This document shows positions 50,657 through 61,144 of a DNA stretch of 64,000 nucleotides, in pieces (the first letter of the stretch is position 1; every line of letters begins with the position of its first letter). The DNA comes from Trichomonas vaginalis G3 (Eukaryota > Parabasalia > Trichomonadida > Trichomonadidae): positions 36,843,896 to 36,907,895 of the forward strand of contig NC_067206.1 of assembly GCF_026262505.1 (NCBI RefSeq). The letters run 5' to 3'. The translations under genes and the position numbers were made by a program. The notes beneath the pieces are model-generated. The model worked only from the letters and a program-made list of their open reading frames with translations, made no database searches and had not been told where the DNA came from.

Positions 50657-51517
50657 ATGTTTCAGGTTGAAAAACAAAGAACAAAAGTAGCAGATACAAA
50701 ACCGTTAGACTATATCTTCACAAATGCCGGTAGGACTATATCAGATGAAGAAATTTCATCCGGCTCCTACCGCTTTGACTTTCCAATTCGTTGGCTTCAA
50801 AGTCCTTCAGATGCAAAGGCAATAGGATTTAGAAGAGTTTTGTTTTCAAAAAGAACTAACGCGTTTATGTTTGCAGTATATTTTCATGGTCAGTATAGAG
50901 GTTCTGACGGTCTACTAGACAAATTTGACGAAATGAGAATCTTTACAGTTCGTTCAGACGAAAGTCTTGAGAAGACTCTAAATGACTTTCAAACTCAAAT
51001 AAACAAATACTACTGGGAATTTCAAGAAAAATACGATTCTTTACTAAATGGAACATACTATCTGAAACTAGAATATGACAAGATGAACTCCACAGTTTCA
51101 TTTCAAAGGATTGAAAATAACCCTCCAAGAGATACACAGTTTTTATTTTGGCAAGTAGACAAACGTTCTTGGGCACAATTTCTTCGGTTACTAAACCAGA
51201 ACGAACCATTACCACCTGACGGTCCGTTCTGGTTTATACGCCCACCAACAGATTTGACAGTTTATAGAAACGTGTTTGACCCTCAAAATGTCATGTGTCA
51301 TGCAAGTTTCAGTTCAAGCAACAATAGTTTTCTTTGTATTGGTAAGGACTTTTATGACTTTGCTTCTAAATTCTACGAACCACCGAGTAACAGTTTCTCT
51401 GACTTTCAAGTTTGGTTCACAACAAATGGTGTGCAACATATTGTTCCATTGTACTACGACTTTTATCTCGAATTGTCTTTCATATATAACTACGGAGAAG
51501 TGCTGAAAAAGTATTGA
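50657..51517 (+). CDS. Polinton gene, paralogue of 44824-45626
   Basis: 286 codons. Similar along its length to the gene at 44824-45626. It has beta-rich content and a C-terminal sandwich-like part but no domain I can name. It appears whole. Confidence 0.6.
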   Translation: MFQVEKQRTKVADTKPLDYIFTNAGRTISDEEISSGSYRFDFPIRWLQSPSDAKAIGFRRVLFSKRTNAFMFAVYFHGQYRGSDGLLDKFDEMRIFTVRSDESLEKTLNDFQTQINKYYWEFQEKYDSLLNGTYYLKLEYDKMNSTVSFQRIENNPPRDTQFLFWQVDKRSWAQFLRLLNQNEPLPPDGPFWFIRPPTDLTVYRNVFDPQNVMCHASFSSSNNSFLCIGKDFYDFASKFYEPPSNSFSDFQVWFTTNGVQHIVPLYYDFYLELSFIYNYGEVLKKY

Positions 51518-51610
51518 AAAATAATGTTTATGTTAGAATGTTAGATCTAACATGTTTTCTAACACGTTTTCTAACATCGTAGAAAACACGCAAAACTCTT
51601 GAATTTTGTA

Positions 51611-52695
51611 TAAAAAAAAGCAACCCGCGGAATTCCGGCGGTTGGTATATTCTTCACAAAATGCTTGTTTTGAGGTTAAGCCAAAAATATTTTTATTTTT
51701 TATTGTACGTACTGAATGTCAGTCGAAGCAAAAACGTTCACGAACAAATCTAATGGCGAAGCATTCACAAAAGGCACTTACAACGGTATTGAAGTCTTAC
51801 GTAGAGACAAGGATGGTTATATAAATGCAACAAAGATGTGTCAGCAGTTTGGGAAAGACTTTAGAAGGTTGTTGGAAAATAAGTCCTGGGAAGAGTATTT
51901 TAAGGCATTTTGTGAAGAATATACCAACCCGCGGAATTCCGCGGGGTGCTTTTTATACAATGTTAATGCAGGAATTCCGGATGAAATCAAACAGGTTAGA
52001 GGAATGTATGTAGACCCAAGACTCGTAAACTATATTGCAATGTGGGCTTCTCCAAAATATTGTATAGCAGTTGGAAAAATTATGGACTCCATAGACAAGA
52101 AAGTTCATGAGAAGTTAGATGAAGAAGAACTTGAAGATACAGTAGAGAATGCTAAACCTTTGTTCGAAGAAGAAGTTAGAAAAATGCATGAAAAACAAAT
52201 AGAACATGAACGTGAGATATGTTCTGGTTATAGGGACTCTCCATACGAACTAGACCAATGGGAACAAGAAGATTTAAAGAGAGAATTTAGAGAATATGAA
52301 CTCGCTAAAATTTCATTAGAAGCTGCAGAAAAGAAGTTAAAAGTTTGGGGTCGTTTTGTACAAAAATATTGTGAGTAAATGAACCATTTATTTTTATTGA
52401 ATTCGGCAAAAATATATTTTAGGTTAGATGGTTTTTAGGTGTCACCAGGTCCCTCGGTCACCAGGTCACCAGGTAATTTTAACTTCTCTGAAAAAGTGTG
52501 ACAACATGACATTTTGACAACAACACAGGAAATAGACTTCATCGTCAATGTTTTTGTATAAAAAGCACCCCGCGGAATTCCGCGGGGTGGTATATTCTTC
52601 ACGAAATGCTTGTTTTGTCAAACATGAACGTCAATGTTTTGTATAAAAAGCAACCGTCGACATTCTGGCGGTTGGTATATTCTTCATGAAATGCT
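51611..52695. repeat. dispersed palindromic units with CCGCGGAATTCCGCGG cores
   Basis: Units at about 51611-51675, 51926-51962 (inverted), 52555-52618 and 52641-52700. They share the frame TATAAAAAGCA(A/C)CC, a palindromic core and GG(T)TGGTATATTCTTCA, then ATGCTTGTTTTGAGG. The core varies (for example GTCGACATTCTGGC) but keeps partial pairing. One copy is inside the KilA-N gene. Confidence 0.75.
51716..52378 (+). CDS. KilA-N domain protein (Polinton part)
   Basis: 220 codons. The N-terminal half is a KilA-N domain (GYINATKMCQQFGKDFRRLL, later YVDPRLVNYIAMWASPKYC), a DNA-binding module of large DNA viruses and phages. The C-terminal half is a charged coiled coil. A palindromic repeat unit lies in frame inside it (see 51926-51962). 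Confidence 0.8.
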   Translation: MSVEAKTFTNKSNGEAFTKGTYNGIEVLRRDKDGYINATKMCQQFGKDFRRLLENKSWEEYFKAFCEEYTNPRNSAGCFLYNVNAGIPDEIKQVRGMYVDPRLVNYIAMWASPKYCIAVGKIMDSIDKKVHEKLDEEELEDTVENAKPLFEEEVRKMHEKQIEHEREICSGYRDSPYELDQWEQEDLKREFREYELAKISLEAAEKKLKVWGRFVQKYCE

Positions 52696-53002
52696 TGTTT
52701 TGAGGTCGAGCCACTTTTGGCTCCACCGTATTTTTCAACCAAAACTCATTTTTGTCGACAAATATATATTTTATGTTAGCATGTTAGATCTAACACGTTT
52801 TCTAACCACTTTTCTAACATCGTAGAAAACATAGCACAAAAATATATTTTATGTTAGAATGTTAAATCTAACATGTTTTCTAACACGTTTTCTAACATCG
52901 TAGAAAACTCTCGAAATTCATGAGTTTTGACACTTTCATAAAAAACATAAAAAATAAAGTTAGTTTTTTTAAAAAAATATTTTTTATTTTTATTGTAAGA
53001 AC

Positions 53003-53917
53003 ATGTTAGCAACAACTTCACCAAACTCGTTAGTCATGAACCCAACTTCAATGTTAGTAGAGATGAAAAGCTTCATTCCTTCTTCATATACTTTCGAAAC
53101 AGAAATCCAGAAGATAAAGCAGGAACTTCTCCAAGGAGATTTAGACTGTAGTGCGAAAGATGAAACAAATGAACAGTATCTTTATGAAATGCAGGATATT
53201 ATTGACCATCTACCTAAACTTCCTGAAATACAACAACAAAAGCTTACTATTCCTGAATTCGATGAAATAGAAGTCAAAGCAACTGACTCAGTAGAAATAA
53301 AGAAGTTCATACGAAAGGTTAACTATGAGTTTCTTGGATTTCATTGCAACCACAAAGTCATGGACAAAGATTGCGATATGGTATATAAAAATGTTTCTGA
53401 CATATATAAATCTGGGGAGTTTAAGACCTACGACAACTTTGTTTCGTTAGTTGCAAAATGTGTATGGCAGATAAGAGATAAAGATAGAAGAGGTAAGATA
53501 TGGAACGAACAAATAAAACCAGCAACTTTTGAGTTAAAGAAAACCATTGACGCCTTAGTCATACTAGCAGGTAAGATTTCAATGTACAATGCTAAAATGA
53601 ACCCACAATGTTCTAAATGTAAAGCAGCAATGAGGAAATATAACTACTCCGTCAAAGAGATAGAACGTATGCGAAACGACTATGCAGATTTAAAGAAAGA
53701 AGCAGAAAAACCAGCAGAAGATAAAATGAACATGTTAGAATTTCTGAACAAAAACTATCCAACTGCTGACGATTTCCTTCTATCTGACGTCAAGAAGAAG
53801 TATAAAGAAACTTTCGGTATCGTTAAAACATTCGATGTACTAAAAGAAGAAATAGAAGCTACGAAATTGTTTAGAGTCATGAACCATCGCAACATATACC
53901 ATGTAAAACGCTTGTAA
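53003..53917 (+). CDS. Polinton gene of unknown function with a CxxC pair, 304 aa
   Basis: Mostly helical and Lys/Glu-rich, with a single CSKC near residue 205. No family recognised. It lies between the two KilA-N-type genes. It appears whole. Confidence 0.55.
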   Translation: MLATTSPNSLVMNPTSMLVEMKSFIPSSYTFETEIQKIKQELLQGDLDCSAKDETNEQYLYEMQDIIDHLPKLPEIQQQKLTIPEFDEIEVKATDSVEIKKFIRKVNYEFLGFHCNHKVMDKDCDMVYKNVSDIYKSGEFKTYDNFVSLVAKCVWQIRDKDRRGKIWNEQIKPATFELKKTIDALVILAGKISMYNAKMNPQCSKCKAAMRKYNYSVKEIERMRNDYADLKKEAEKPAEDKMNMLEFLNKNYPTADDFLLSDVKKKYKETFGIVKTFDVLKEEIEATKLFRVMNHRNIYHVKRL

Positions 53918-54334
53918 ATAGTTATGTTAGAAAACATGTTAGAAAACATGTTAGATCTAACATTCTAACATAAAATATATTTTTGGTCATTTACAATGAA
54001 GTCTTGACAAAACATTTAAGTTCGATGAAGTCTTGAAAATTCATGAGTTTTGTGTGTTTTAGACCATGTTAGGAAACGTGTTAGAAAACATGTTAGATCT
54101 AACATTCTAACATAAAATATATTTTTGCTGAATTCCGTATGAAAACCGAGAGAAGAACAGCGAGTAGGTAAGAAACCTTAGTCGCCAAAACTCTATGAAA
54201 ACAGTGAAGAACAGCGAGACCGACTTTTATCTAGGTCGCCAAAACTCTATGAAAATCATGAGTTTCCTTAAGACAGAAAAAATAAAGTTAGTTTTATTTT
54301 TATTTATTTTTTTATTTTGTATGTAAGGACAGAT

Positions 54335-55159
54335 ATGTCAACATCAGAGAACACAACAACTGCTATCGTTCATGAAGCCATAAATGAAGAATACGAGTGG
54401 GTTCAGTTTAACAAACAACTCCGTCTCATTCGTTCGGTCAAAGACGATATGTACCAGATGCAAAGTATTTTGACAGCATGTTTTGCTCCAGATACTAAAC
54501 ACGCAGACGATTGGTTTAGGAACCAAAGCACACAAGAACTTTTGAGTGAAATTTCTCTAGACCGAGAAAAATCGGTCTTGCCTAAAACACATGAAAATCG
54601 TAAAAATTTGCCAATAAATTTAAGAGGTTGGTATGTACATAGACTTCTTGTAAATAATGTGGCACAATGGGCTTCGCCTCGTTATGCTTGGTATGTTTGT
54701 AAACTTCTTGACGAAATTCATAGACAAGAACGTGAAGAGATGGAAAAGAAACTTCAAGCAAAAGATGAAGTCATTGAAGCAAAAGACAAAAACATACAGA
54801 AAAGAATACCACGTTCGGTACCAAAAGGAAAGGAAAAGAACTATAAGTATATGATTTATACTGAAGAGATGGAAAATGAAGAAGACAGAGATATGGTTAT
54901 GTTGCATTTAGTCAGAAGAAACAACAAAAGCTTTTACGACCTTGCTAAGATTTACAAATCTGACAGAAATTGGTTCTATCGCGAAAACTTACCGATTTCA
55001 ATGACACCGAATGAAGATGTGAAACAAATAGTTCAAGATACGTTACCTCAAACACACTATGATATGAAAGGTTGTACAATACTTACATTCAAAGAAGATT
55101 TGCCATTGTTAAAGGAAAAAATAACAGAGTATTTCGACAACTTCAAACAAGTAGGGTAA
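54335..55159 (+). CDS. KilA-N-related protein (Polinton part)
   Basis: About 274 codons from ATG 54335. The N-terminal part ends with NVAQWASPRYAWYVCKLLDE, the same closing helix as in the KilA-N gene at 51716. A coiled coil and a C-terminal module follow, of the sort attached to KilA-N in poxvirus and NCLDV proteins. The entry part of the KilA-N fold is only weakly recognisable. It appears whole. Confidence 0.6.
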   Translation: MSTSENTTTAIVHEAINEEYEWVQFNKQLRLIRSVKDDMYQMQSILTACFAPDTKHADDWFRNQSTQELLSEISLDREKSVLPKTHENRKNLPINLRGWYVHRLLVNNVAQWASPRYAWYVCKLLDEIHRQEREEMEKKLQAKDEVIEAKDKNIQKRIPRSVPKGKEKNYKYMIYTEEMENEEDRDMVMLHLVRRNNKSFYDLAKIYKSDRNWFYRENLPISMTPNEDVKQIVQDTLPQTHYDMKGCTILTFKEDLPLLKEKITEYFDNFKQVG

Positions 55160-55276
55160 ATTTCAATCTTTATTTTTCAAGCTTGACCTTTACATTCTGC
55201 CTGAGGAAGTCTTTAACAAGCTCGTTAATTTCAATTAGATAAATTGCTTCGTCTAAGGGGTCAAGCTCCATACTGA

Positions 55277-55912
55277 GTCAGTACAATATTGTACTTTTTC
55301 AAGACAATGTTGTACTTTTTCAAGACAATGTTGTACTTTTTCAAGACAATATTGTACTTTTTCAGAACAATGTTGTATAAATTCAGTACAATATTGTACT
55401 TTTTCAGAACAATGTTGTATAAATTCAGTACAATGTCTCTCAAATTTGAGTACAGCTGTACTTTTTCAGAACAAGTCTTGAACTTTTTCAGAACAATGTT
55501 GTACTTTTTCAAGACAATGTTGTACTTTTTCAAGACAATGTTGTACTTTTTCAAGACAATGTTGTACTTTTTCAAGACAATGTTGTACTTTTTCAAGACA
55601 ATATTGTACTTTTTCAGAACAATGTTGTATAAATTCAGTACAATATTGTACTTTTTCAGAACAATGTTGTATAAATTCAGTACAATGTCTCTCAAATTTG
55701 AGTACAGCTGTACTTTTTCAGAACAAGTCTTGAACTTTTTCAGAACAATGTTGTACTTTTTCAAGACAATGTTGTACTTTTTCAAGACAATGTTGTACTT
55801 TTTCAAGACAATGTTGTACTTTTTCAAGACAATGTTGTACTTTTTCAAGACAATGTTGTACTTTTTCAAGACAATGTTGTACTTTTTCAAGACAATATTA
55901 TATTGTTTCAGA
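55277..55912. repeat. 21-bp tandem repeat array, open on both strands
   Basis: About 30 copies of a 21-bp unit (AATGTTGTACTTTTTCAAGAC and variants with CAGAAC or ATAAATTCAGTAC). A higher-order block of 252 bp (12 units) is repeated, with matching phrases at 55431 and 55683. Because 21 is a multiple of 3, both strands stay open for over 220 codons. The minus strand reads a seven-residue unit (KKYNIVL) and the plus strand FFKTMLY. Confidence 0.85.
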
Positions 55913-56030
55913 ACAAAGACGGTTAAGACACAAACGAATGTCCGACGTCCCACCTACTGAATGCCTTCCAAAGCCAGAAGAACCGAAAGCTGCAGCACCA
56001 CAACAGACTAAGACTCAACACTTACATTTT

Positions 56031-57009
56031 TTACGCTTGACTTTTTACAATTTGAACTTTGTTTGCGTAGATATGAATTCTGAAAGAAGTATGAGGGTCT
56101 TGTATGACTTTGTACTTCTCCCATAGTTCATGTCTGTCAAACTTACCTGCCATGGACTCTTTCATAAGTTCCATGAAATCGTCTTCGGACAATCCAGGGA
56201 AGAGTATAATGTCAGTAAGTATTCTTTTAACATCCTTACTTAAACTCTTTGCTGTCTGTACACAAATGACAACTGAGATGTTAAAGTGTCTGAGCTTCTT
56301 AAGAATTCGACACATGTCTTGTTCTCTGTTCTTTAACAAAGGATGAGAAGCAAAGTCATCTAAGATAAGAAGACATCTATGAGGGTACGTTTTCCAATCG
56401 TAAGATTGCAATTTCTTCGAAATGTATTCTATCTCTTTCTGTTTGTTTCTGAAGTGTTTCTTCTCTAATATTCTCTGCATTTCCTCATTTGGGTCTTTAA
56501 ACTTCGAATTGACATACTCATTTATAGCATTGTACTTCAAAACTCTTCTTTGGTACTTCTTTATCCAATCCAACAACTCAGAGTCTTTTATACATACTAA
56601 CTTAGACTTCTTTATAATATCTTTGAACGAATTGACGGTTTGATCGAATTGACCAGAAGTACTACAAATAACAACTAACTCATAGAATGGGTTCTTCTCA
56701 TCTAGTTCTTGTTGTTGTGCAGCCATTTTAGATAAGTGAAAGTCTTACCCGACCCAGGTGGTGCGATTAGACCTGTTATATACCATTCTGAGCAAATAAG
56801 AACTTGTCATGTATGGGTTTTATCTGAGCATTTTCCAACTTCCTCTTGTTCTTATTTAAAACATTCTCAAATTTCTTGTCAATGTCAGCAAACTTTTTTT
56901 CTAACATATTTTTAGAAAAATTAAAATTTTTATCTTTTAGAAAATGTCTAGCGATTTCGCTATCTATATTCGAGACAAGCTTTTTGACTCTAAAACTTCT
57001 GTCGACCAT
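56031..57009 (-). pseudogene. Polinton packaging ATPase (FtsK/HerA, A32-like)
   Basis: Recognised from the P-loop region and the LLILDDFASHPLL Walker-B region of DNA-packaging ATPases, a core gene of the family. Broken. Confidence 0.75.
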
Positions 57010-57393
57010 AAAATCTTACATAGTGTAAACAAGAAAGGTGAATTTGTTCTAAAGTTCTGTTTCTGGGAATATGACAAGAACCATAAAACATTACAAAGAG
57101 CAGTCTTAAAATTTGTCAATGACAGACTTGTTGACAGAGATGACGCCGATTGGAAAGATGAAGTCCAACAAAAGTTCTTAGAATGCAAAGAAGGCACATG
57201 CGCTGTTCTTGAAGATGAAATAGAAAACAGAATAGAAGAGCTATTAAAGGACAAAGAACTTTTACAAAAATATGGTTCTGAGAAGTTTGACATAACCCCA
57301 CCAGAAAAGAAGAAGAAGAGAGAAAAGAAAGAAAAGAAAGTAGAAGAAGAGAAGAAAGAACCTGAACCAGAGAAGGTGAGATATGACATGTAA
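56944..57393 (+). CDS. Polinton gene, charged 149-aa protein
   Basis: An open frame with a mixed N-terminal domain and a Lys/Glu-rich tail. No family recognised. Its start overlaps the start of the ATPase gene on the other strand. It appears whole. Confidence 0.5.
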   Translation: MSSDFAIYIRDKLFDSKTSVDHKILHSVNKKGEFVLKFCFWEYDKNHKTLQRAVLKFVNDRLVDRDDADWKDEVQQKFLECKEGTCAVLEDEIENRIEELLKDKELLQKYGSEKFDITPPEKKKKREKKEKKVEEEKKEPEPEKVRYDM

Positions 57394-57409
57394 AAATAAA
57401 ATTTTATTT

Positions 57410-57829
57410 TTAGAACATTTCTGGGTCAATGTCAATGTTCTCTTCCTCTTTAGGAGCAAACACTGGCTTAGACTCTAAAATCTTTTTACCTAATTTACCC
57501 TGAACTTCAACTATCTTAGACTCATAATATTCATAGTCGTCTGCTTTCTTTGGTTCATAAGGTATAACAAGTTTGTATGCTTTGCCTTCTTTAAGGTTTG
57601 AGAACCTTCTGTCAAAATTTTCTTTGACTGCTAACAAACCTTCTATGTCTAAGTCTTCAAATTTCGCACCATTTTTAGTCACAATAGCAAACTTAACGGG
57701 TTCGATGTTCCAAACTTTGTCAAATGAAGACTTTTCAAAATGGTAGAAGTAAACATTCAAATATGTGAATGGGTCTAGTTCTTCTTTAAGTCCTGACATA
57801 TATTTGTTGACTGAAATATATTTCGTCAT
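57410..57829 (-). CDS. Polinton gene of unknown function, 139 aa
   Basis: A compact beta/alpha-looking frame with an acidic end. No family recognised. Convergent with 56944-57393, 16 bp apart. It appears whole. Confidence 0.55.
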   Translation of the reverse strand: MTKYISVNKYMSGLKEELDPFTYLNVYFYHFEKSSFDKVWNIEPVKFAIVTKNGAKFEDLDIEGLLAVKENFDRRFSNLKEGKAYKLVIPYEPKKADDYEYYESKIVEVQGKLGKKILESKPVFAPKEEENIDIDPEMF

Positions 57830-57871
57830 CTTTTCTATCGGATAAAAAAATATTTTTTTTTTAAAAACGTT

Positions 57872-58456
57872 TTAAAATGGTATGCCATATAGCTTCTTGA
57901 ATTTGTTAAGAAGTATTTTAACGCATTTTCCATCTGTATCTCTAGCGTTTACAAAAGCATAGTCTTCCTTAGTAAAACATACTTGTAATTTTCTATAGTT
58001 TACGCCGGTATAAAAGTAGAAAGAGTCCTGTTCTTCGCTGTAGTAGTAAAACTCAAGCGTATGCTTACCATAGTCTGTAATTTCAATTGCTTCATCTTCT
58101 AGTTCGTCGACAAATTCGAATACAATATCTCGAAATTTGCTTTTGTTCTTATTGTTTTCAGAACGAGTAACCCAACGTAAATTTTCAAGTCTATTGTCAT
58201 TTCTTATACGGTTTATATGGTCTACAAAAGGTAGATTGTTAGGGTTCGGTATAAAATGAGTTGCAATGACAACATGTTTAAGATAGTTTTTTCCACCCAT
58301 CTTCATCCTAGCATATCCTTTATTTTGCTCCCATTCGCTTAAAACTCTTTTTGTCTTTTTGTTTCTGACTTCAAATGACTCACAACAGTGAATTTCATAT
58401 TTCTCATCTAACAAACAAGTTTCCCAACGGTCTTCTCCAACAAACTCAGCGTACAT
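57872..58456 (-). CDS. HNH endonuclease, copy 2 (Polinton part)
   Basis: 194 codons, nearly identical to copy 1 at 49267-49851 but on the opposite strand. The match extends into the AT-rich leader. It appears whole. Confidence 0.8.
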   Translation of the reverse strand: MYAEFVGEDRWETCLLDEKYEIHCCESFEVRNKKTKRVLSEWEQNKGYARMKMGGKNYLKHVVIATHFIPNPNNLPFVDHINRIRNDNRLENLRWVTRSENNKNKSKFRDIVFEFVDELEDEAIEITDYGKHTLEFYYYSEEQDSFYFYTGVNYRKLQVCFTKEDYAFVNARDTDGKCVKILLNKFKKLYGIPF

Positions 58457-58489
58457 TTCAAATAAAATAAAAAAATATTTTTTTAAAAT

Positions 58490-59740
58490 TTACTCAGAAA
58501 AATTTTTCTTTGTATATACGCCGTTCTGTATGTCTAAAAGATTTTTGACATTTGCCAAGAATGTTCGTTTAGAAGCTGTCATATAACCATATTCTTGACA
58601 ATATTGTTTATATGAATCGTACAATGACCTTTCATCTAAACACTCAAAGTCAGTTTCATCTATGAACAGTTCATATACACTCTTGTTTGCTTCTAACAAT
58701 GTTTGTCTCTCTTCGGTATATGGAATTTGTCTTGGATTGAACTTAGAAATATCTAATGTCATAAAGTATGAGAACAAGTGGTTGTAAAAGTCAGATGTCA
58801 AAGTTTCTGCTAAGTCGTCAAAATATTCTGTATCTTGCATATGAGAATCTGACGTTCTGACAACTACATATCTTCTGTCAGAACTTTCTAACTTCATCGG
58901 AACAGAATTGTTTGAAAACCATAATGAAGTTTGCAACATTTTCACAAACTCTTTGGTCTTTATACTTTCTTTCAAACAACTCCAACTTTGTCTGTTATAA
59001 GACTCTTCAAAGCATCTGAGTTCAAAACTTTTGTTGTATCTATACTTTGAAGTTCATTGCAAAACTATAAGTTTCATATTCTCTATTGAAGAGTTAAATT
59101 TACCGCAGATGTTTTCTAAGTTTGTCATATTAGGGTTCGAATAACCTTCTAAACAGTTTGCATAAGATATCTGTAAAGAATGTGTTCTTACCTGTTCCTT
59201 GTTTTCCAATTATAATGAGAGCAGTTTCATTTTTAGCACTTGGATGTTTAAGATATTTGCAAACCAACATAAGATATACTCATAGACTCTTTCGTTTCCA
59301 TTGCATATAATTTCTTTGACATGGTCTAACCAAGCTTCTATAATATTTTCTTTCCATTTCTACTTGTTCGTATTTTATATCCAGTGAAGATAGAATAGAA
59401 GTTTGGAGATGGTGTATAGAACTTTATACCACGAACTGAAAAATCTTCTAACTTGACAATAAGATATCCCAAGCATCTAACATCTTCATACCAACTTGTA
59501 CGACTTTTATTTTCTTAAGTTTCTGTCTACATTCTTGTTCTGAAACTATTGTCGCTCTTGGTTGTTAAAGACAACATCCCATTCTTTCATGACATAACAT
59601 TCTGGGGCAGAGTCGACATAAATGACTAAACGTTTCAAATTCTCGACTGCTTTGTTATAGTCTCTAAATGGACACATATTTCTGAACGCTTGAAGTCATA
59701 AAAATCTGAAACATCTATTCTGTACATTTTTATAAAAAAA
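58490..59740 (-). pseudogene. Polinton superfamily 3 helicase (D5/P4-like)
   Basis: The C-terminal region has the style of phage P4/poxvirus D5 replicative helicases, and a GKQGTGKN P-loop is present. A replication gene of the element. Broken. Confidence 0.65.
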
Positions 59741-59756
59741 AAAAAATATTTTTTTT

Positions 59757-60542
59757 TTATTCTTGACTTTGTTGTTCCATTTGTTGTTCTTGAGCTATTT
59801 GTTTTTGAAGTTGTTCTGTAATACAATACTTTCACCGGTTTGCATCTTCCAATTCGAAACTTTCTGCCGTCATTGACAAATACATAGGACATAAAAGTTT
59901 TACAGGAACAAAGTTTGCGTCAACTAAGGTTAATTTATGTTTGCTAAAGTGTTTGAGTTTACTAAAGCTGAAAATTCTGCATTCGAATGAACAATAGGCA
60001 AACCAGCAAGAAAAGTGTTGTTTATACGCATGAGTATCTTTTGGTCATAGTAGTTTCTGTCGACATTCGAATAGCACTTTAACCTAAGTTTGAAACAATA
60101 TATAAAATAGGTGTACTTAAAGTCAATGGAACAGACAAACCTTGTATGACACCTTTTCCTGTTATAGGAAACTGTTGGTAGTAAAAACCAGATATATAGT
60201 TTTGTATTATAGCTCATATCGTTTATACTAAACTCAGTCGGACATCCAAACATAATGAAATGCTCTAGTTGCAGCACATGTTACATCCGTCCTTAAAGTA
60301 TTAAATAAGTCAACAAAACCTGTTGGTGGTATATCTGAGTAAGTATCTTCAAAGAAGTATTTTTTACCATTCACAACAACAAAGTCTTCTGGTGTCAAAA
60401 GAGCAAAACAGGCTTTAGTCGTCATTGTGTTTAAAGTTAGTTTACAATATCGTCCTTGAGGACTTTGTAAGTTTGTTGTTATAGAATTATATGACTCAGG
60501 GTTTTTAGTCGTAATAGTATAAACCACTATGTCTTCTGCCAT
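59757..60542 (-). pseudogene. Polinton gene of unknown function, possibly a minor capsid protein
   Basis: A beta-rich protein region between the helicase and capsid-like genes. The location suggests a virion part such as a penton protein, but this is inference. Broken. Confidence 0.4.
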
Positions 60543-60549
60543 TTACTTA

Positions 60550-61126
60550 GCAACTAAATTTTAATGAAATGTTGTGGTCGTCAAATATTTTTATAACGTC
60601 TGGGAAACTATATTTTAAGTTCAACGTTTCACCTCCTTTCATAACGTATATCTTGTCAATGACATTATATGAAACACCAAGCAAGCAATGTCGGGCTCTA
60701 TTTCTTTGATGTTTAATCGTCTGCCTCTGTCAAAAGTTTCAATAGTTCTTTCAAAATTTCATGAGGTGCGATGACATATGAGTTCACTTTTACAGGGTTT
60801 GTTCGACCAAGTTTAACATTATATACCCAAAGCTTGACAAATCTTCTCCTGAGTTTTAAGTTTGTCTTTAAGTTGTTGGTAGTCGTTTCGAATATCTGCA
60901 ACAGAACTTAAGTCTCTGCTAACTTCAGGATATGTTGGTTGTTCTTTCACAGGAACAATTGTTATATCATCTTCGTCTTCGTATGGTTCCCCACTTCAAC
61001 ACTCTTTTCTTTGACATTGACAACAACACTTTGACTGTTTGTTTGAGTTGGTGAATTTAACTTCACATCTGCCACCGCCATTAAACCTTTTGAAACACTT
61101 ACGCTTCTATTTTTCGGAAATGACAT
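60550..61126 (-). pseudogene. worn Polinton gene region
   Basis: Fragments of one or two small genes with no recognised domain. Broken. Confidence 0.35.
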
Positions 61127-61144
61127 TTTACTTAGAATAAAAAG

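Larger units (their letters stand above)
51518..54120. repeat. dispersed TTAGATCTAACA hairpin repeats in Polinton spacers
   Basis: Blocks of the phrase ATGTTAGAATGTTAGATC and its complement with (G)TTTTCTAACA occur at about 51528-51590, 52772-52830, 52850-52905, 53920-53975 and 54062-54120. A related form appears near 43067-43110. All lie in gene spacers, at or after 3' ends. Confidence 0.7.

Noticed and set aside
55168-55272. 33-codon minus-strand frame (MELDPLDEAIYLIEINELVK start)
   Set aside because: It looks protein-like but is too short and isolated, next to a low-complexity repeat; support is not enough to annotate it.
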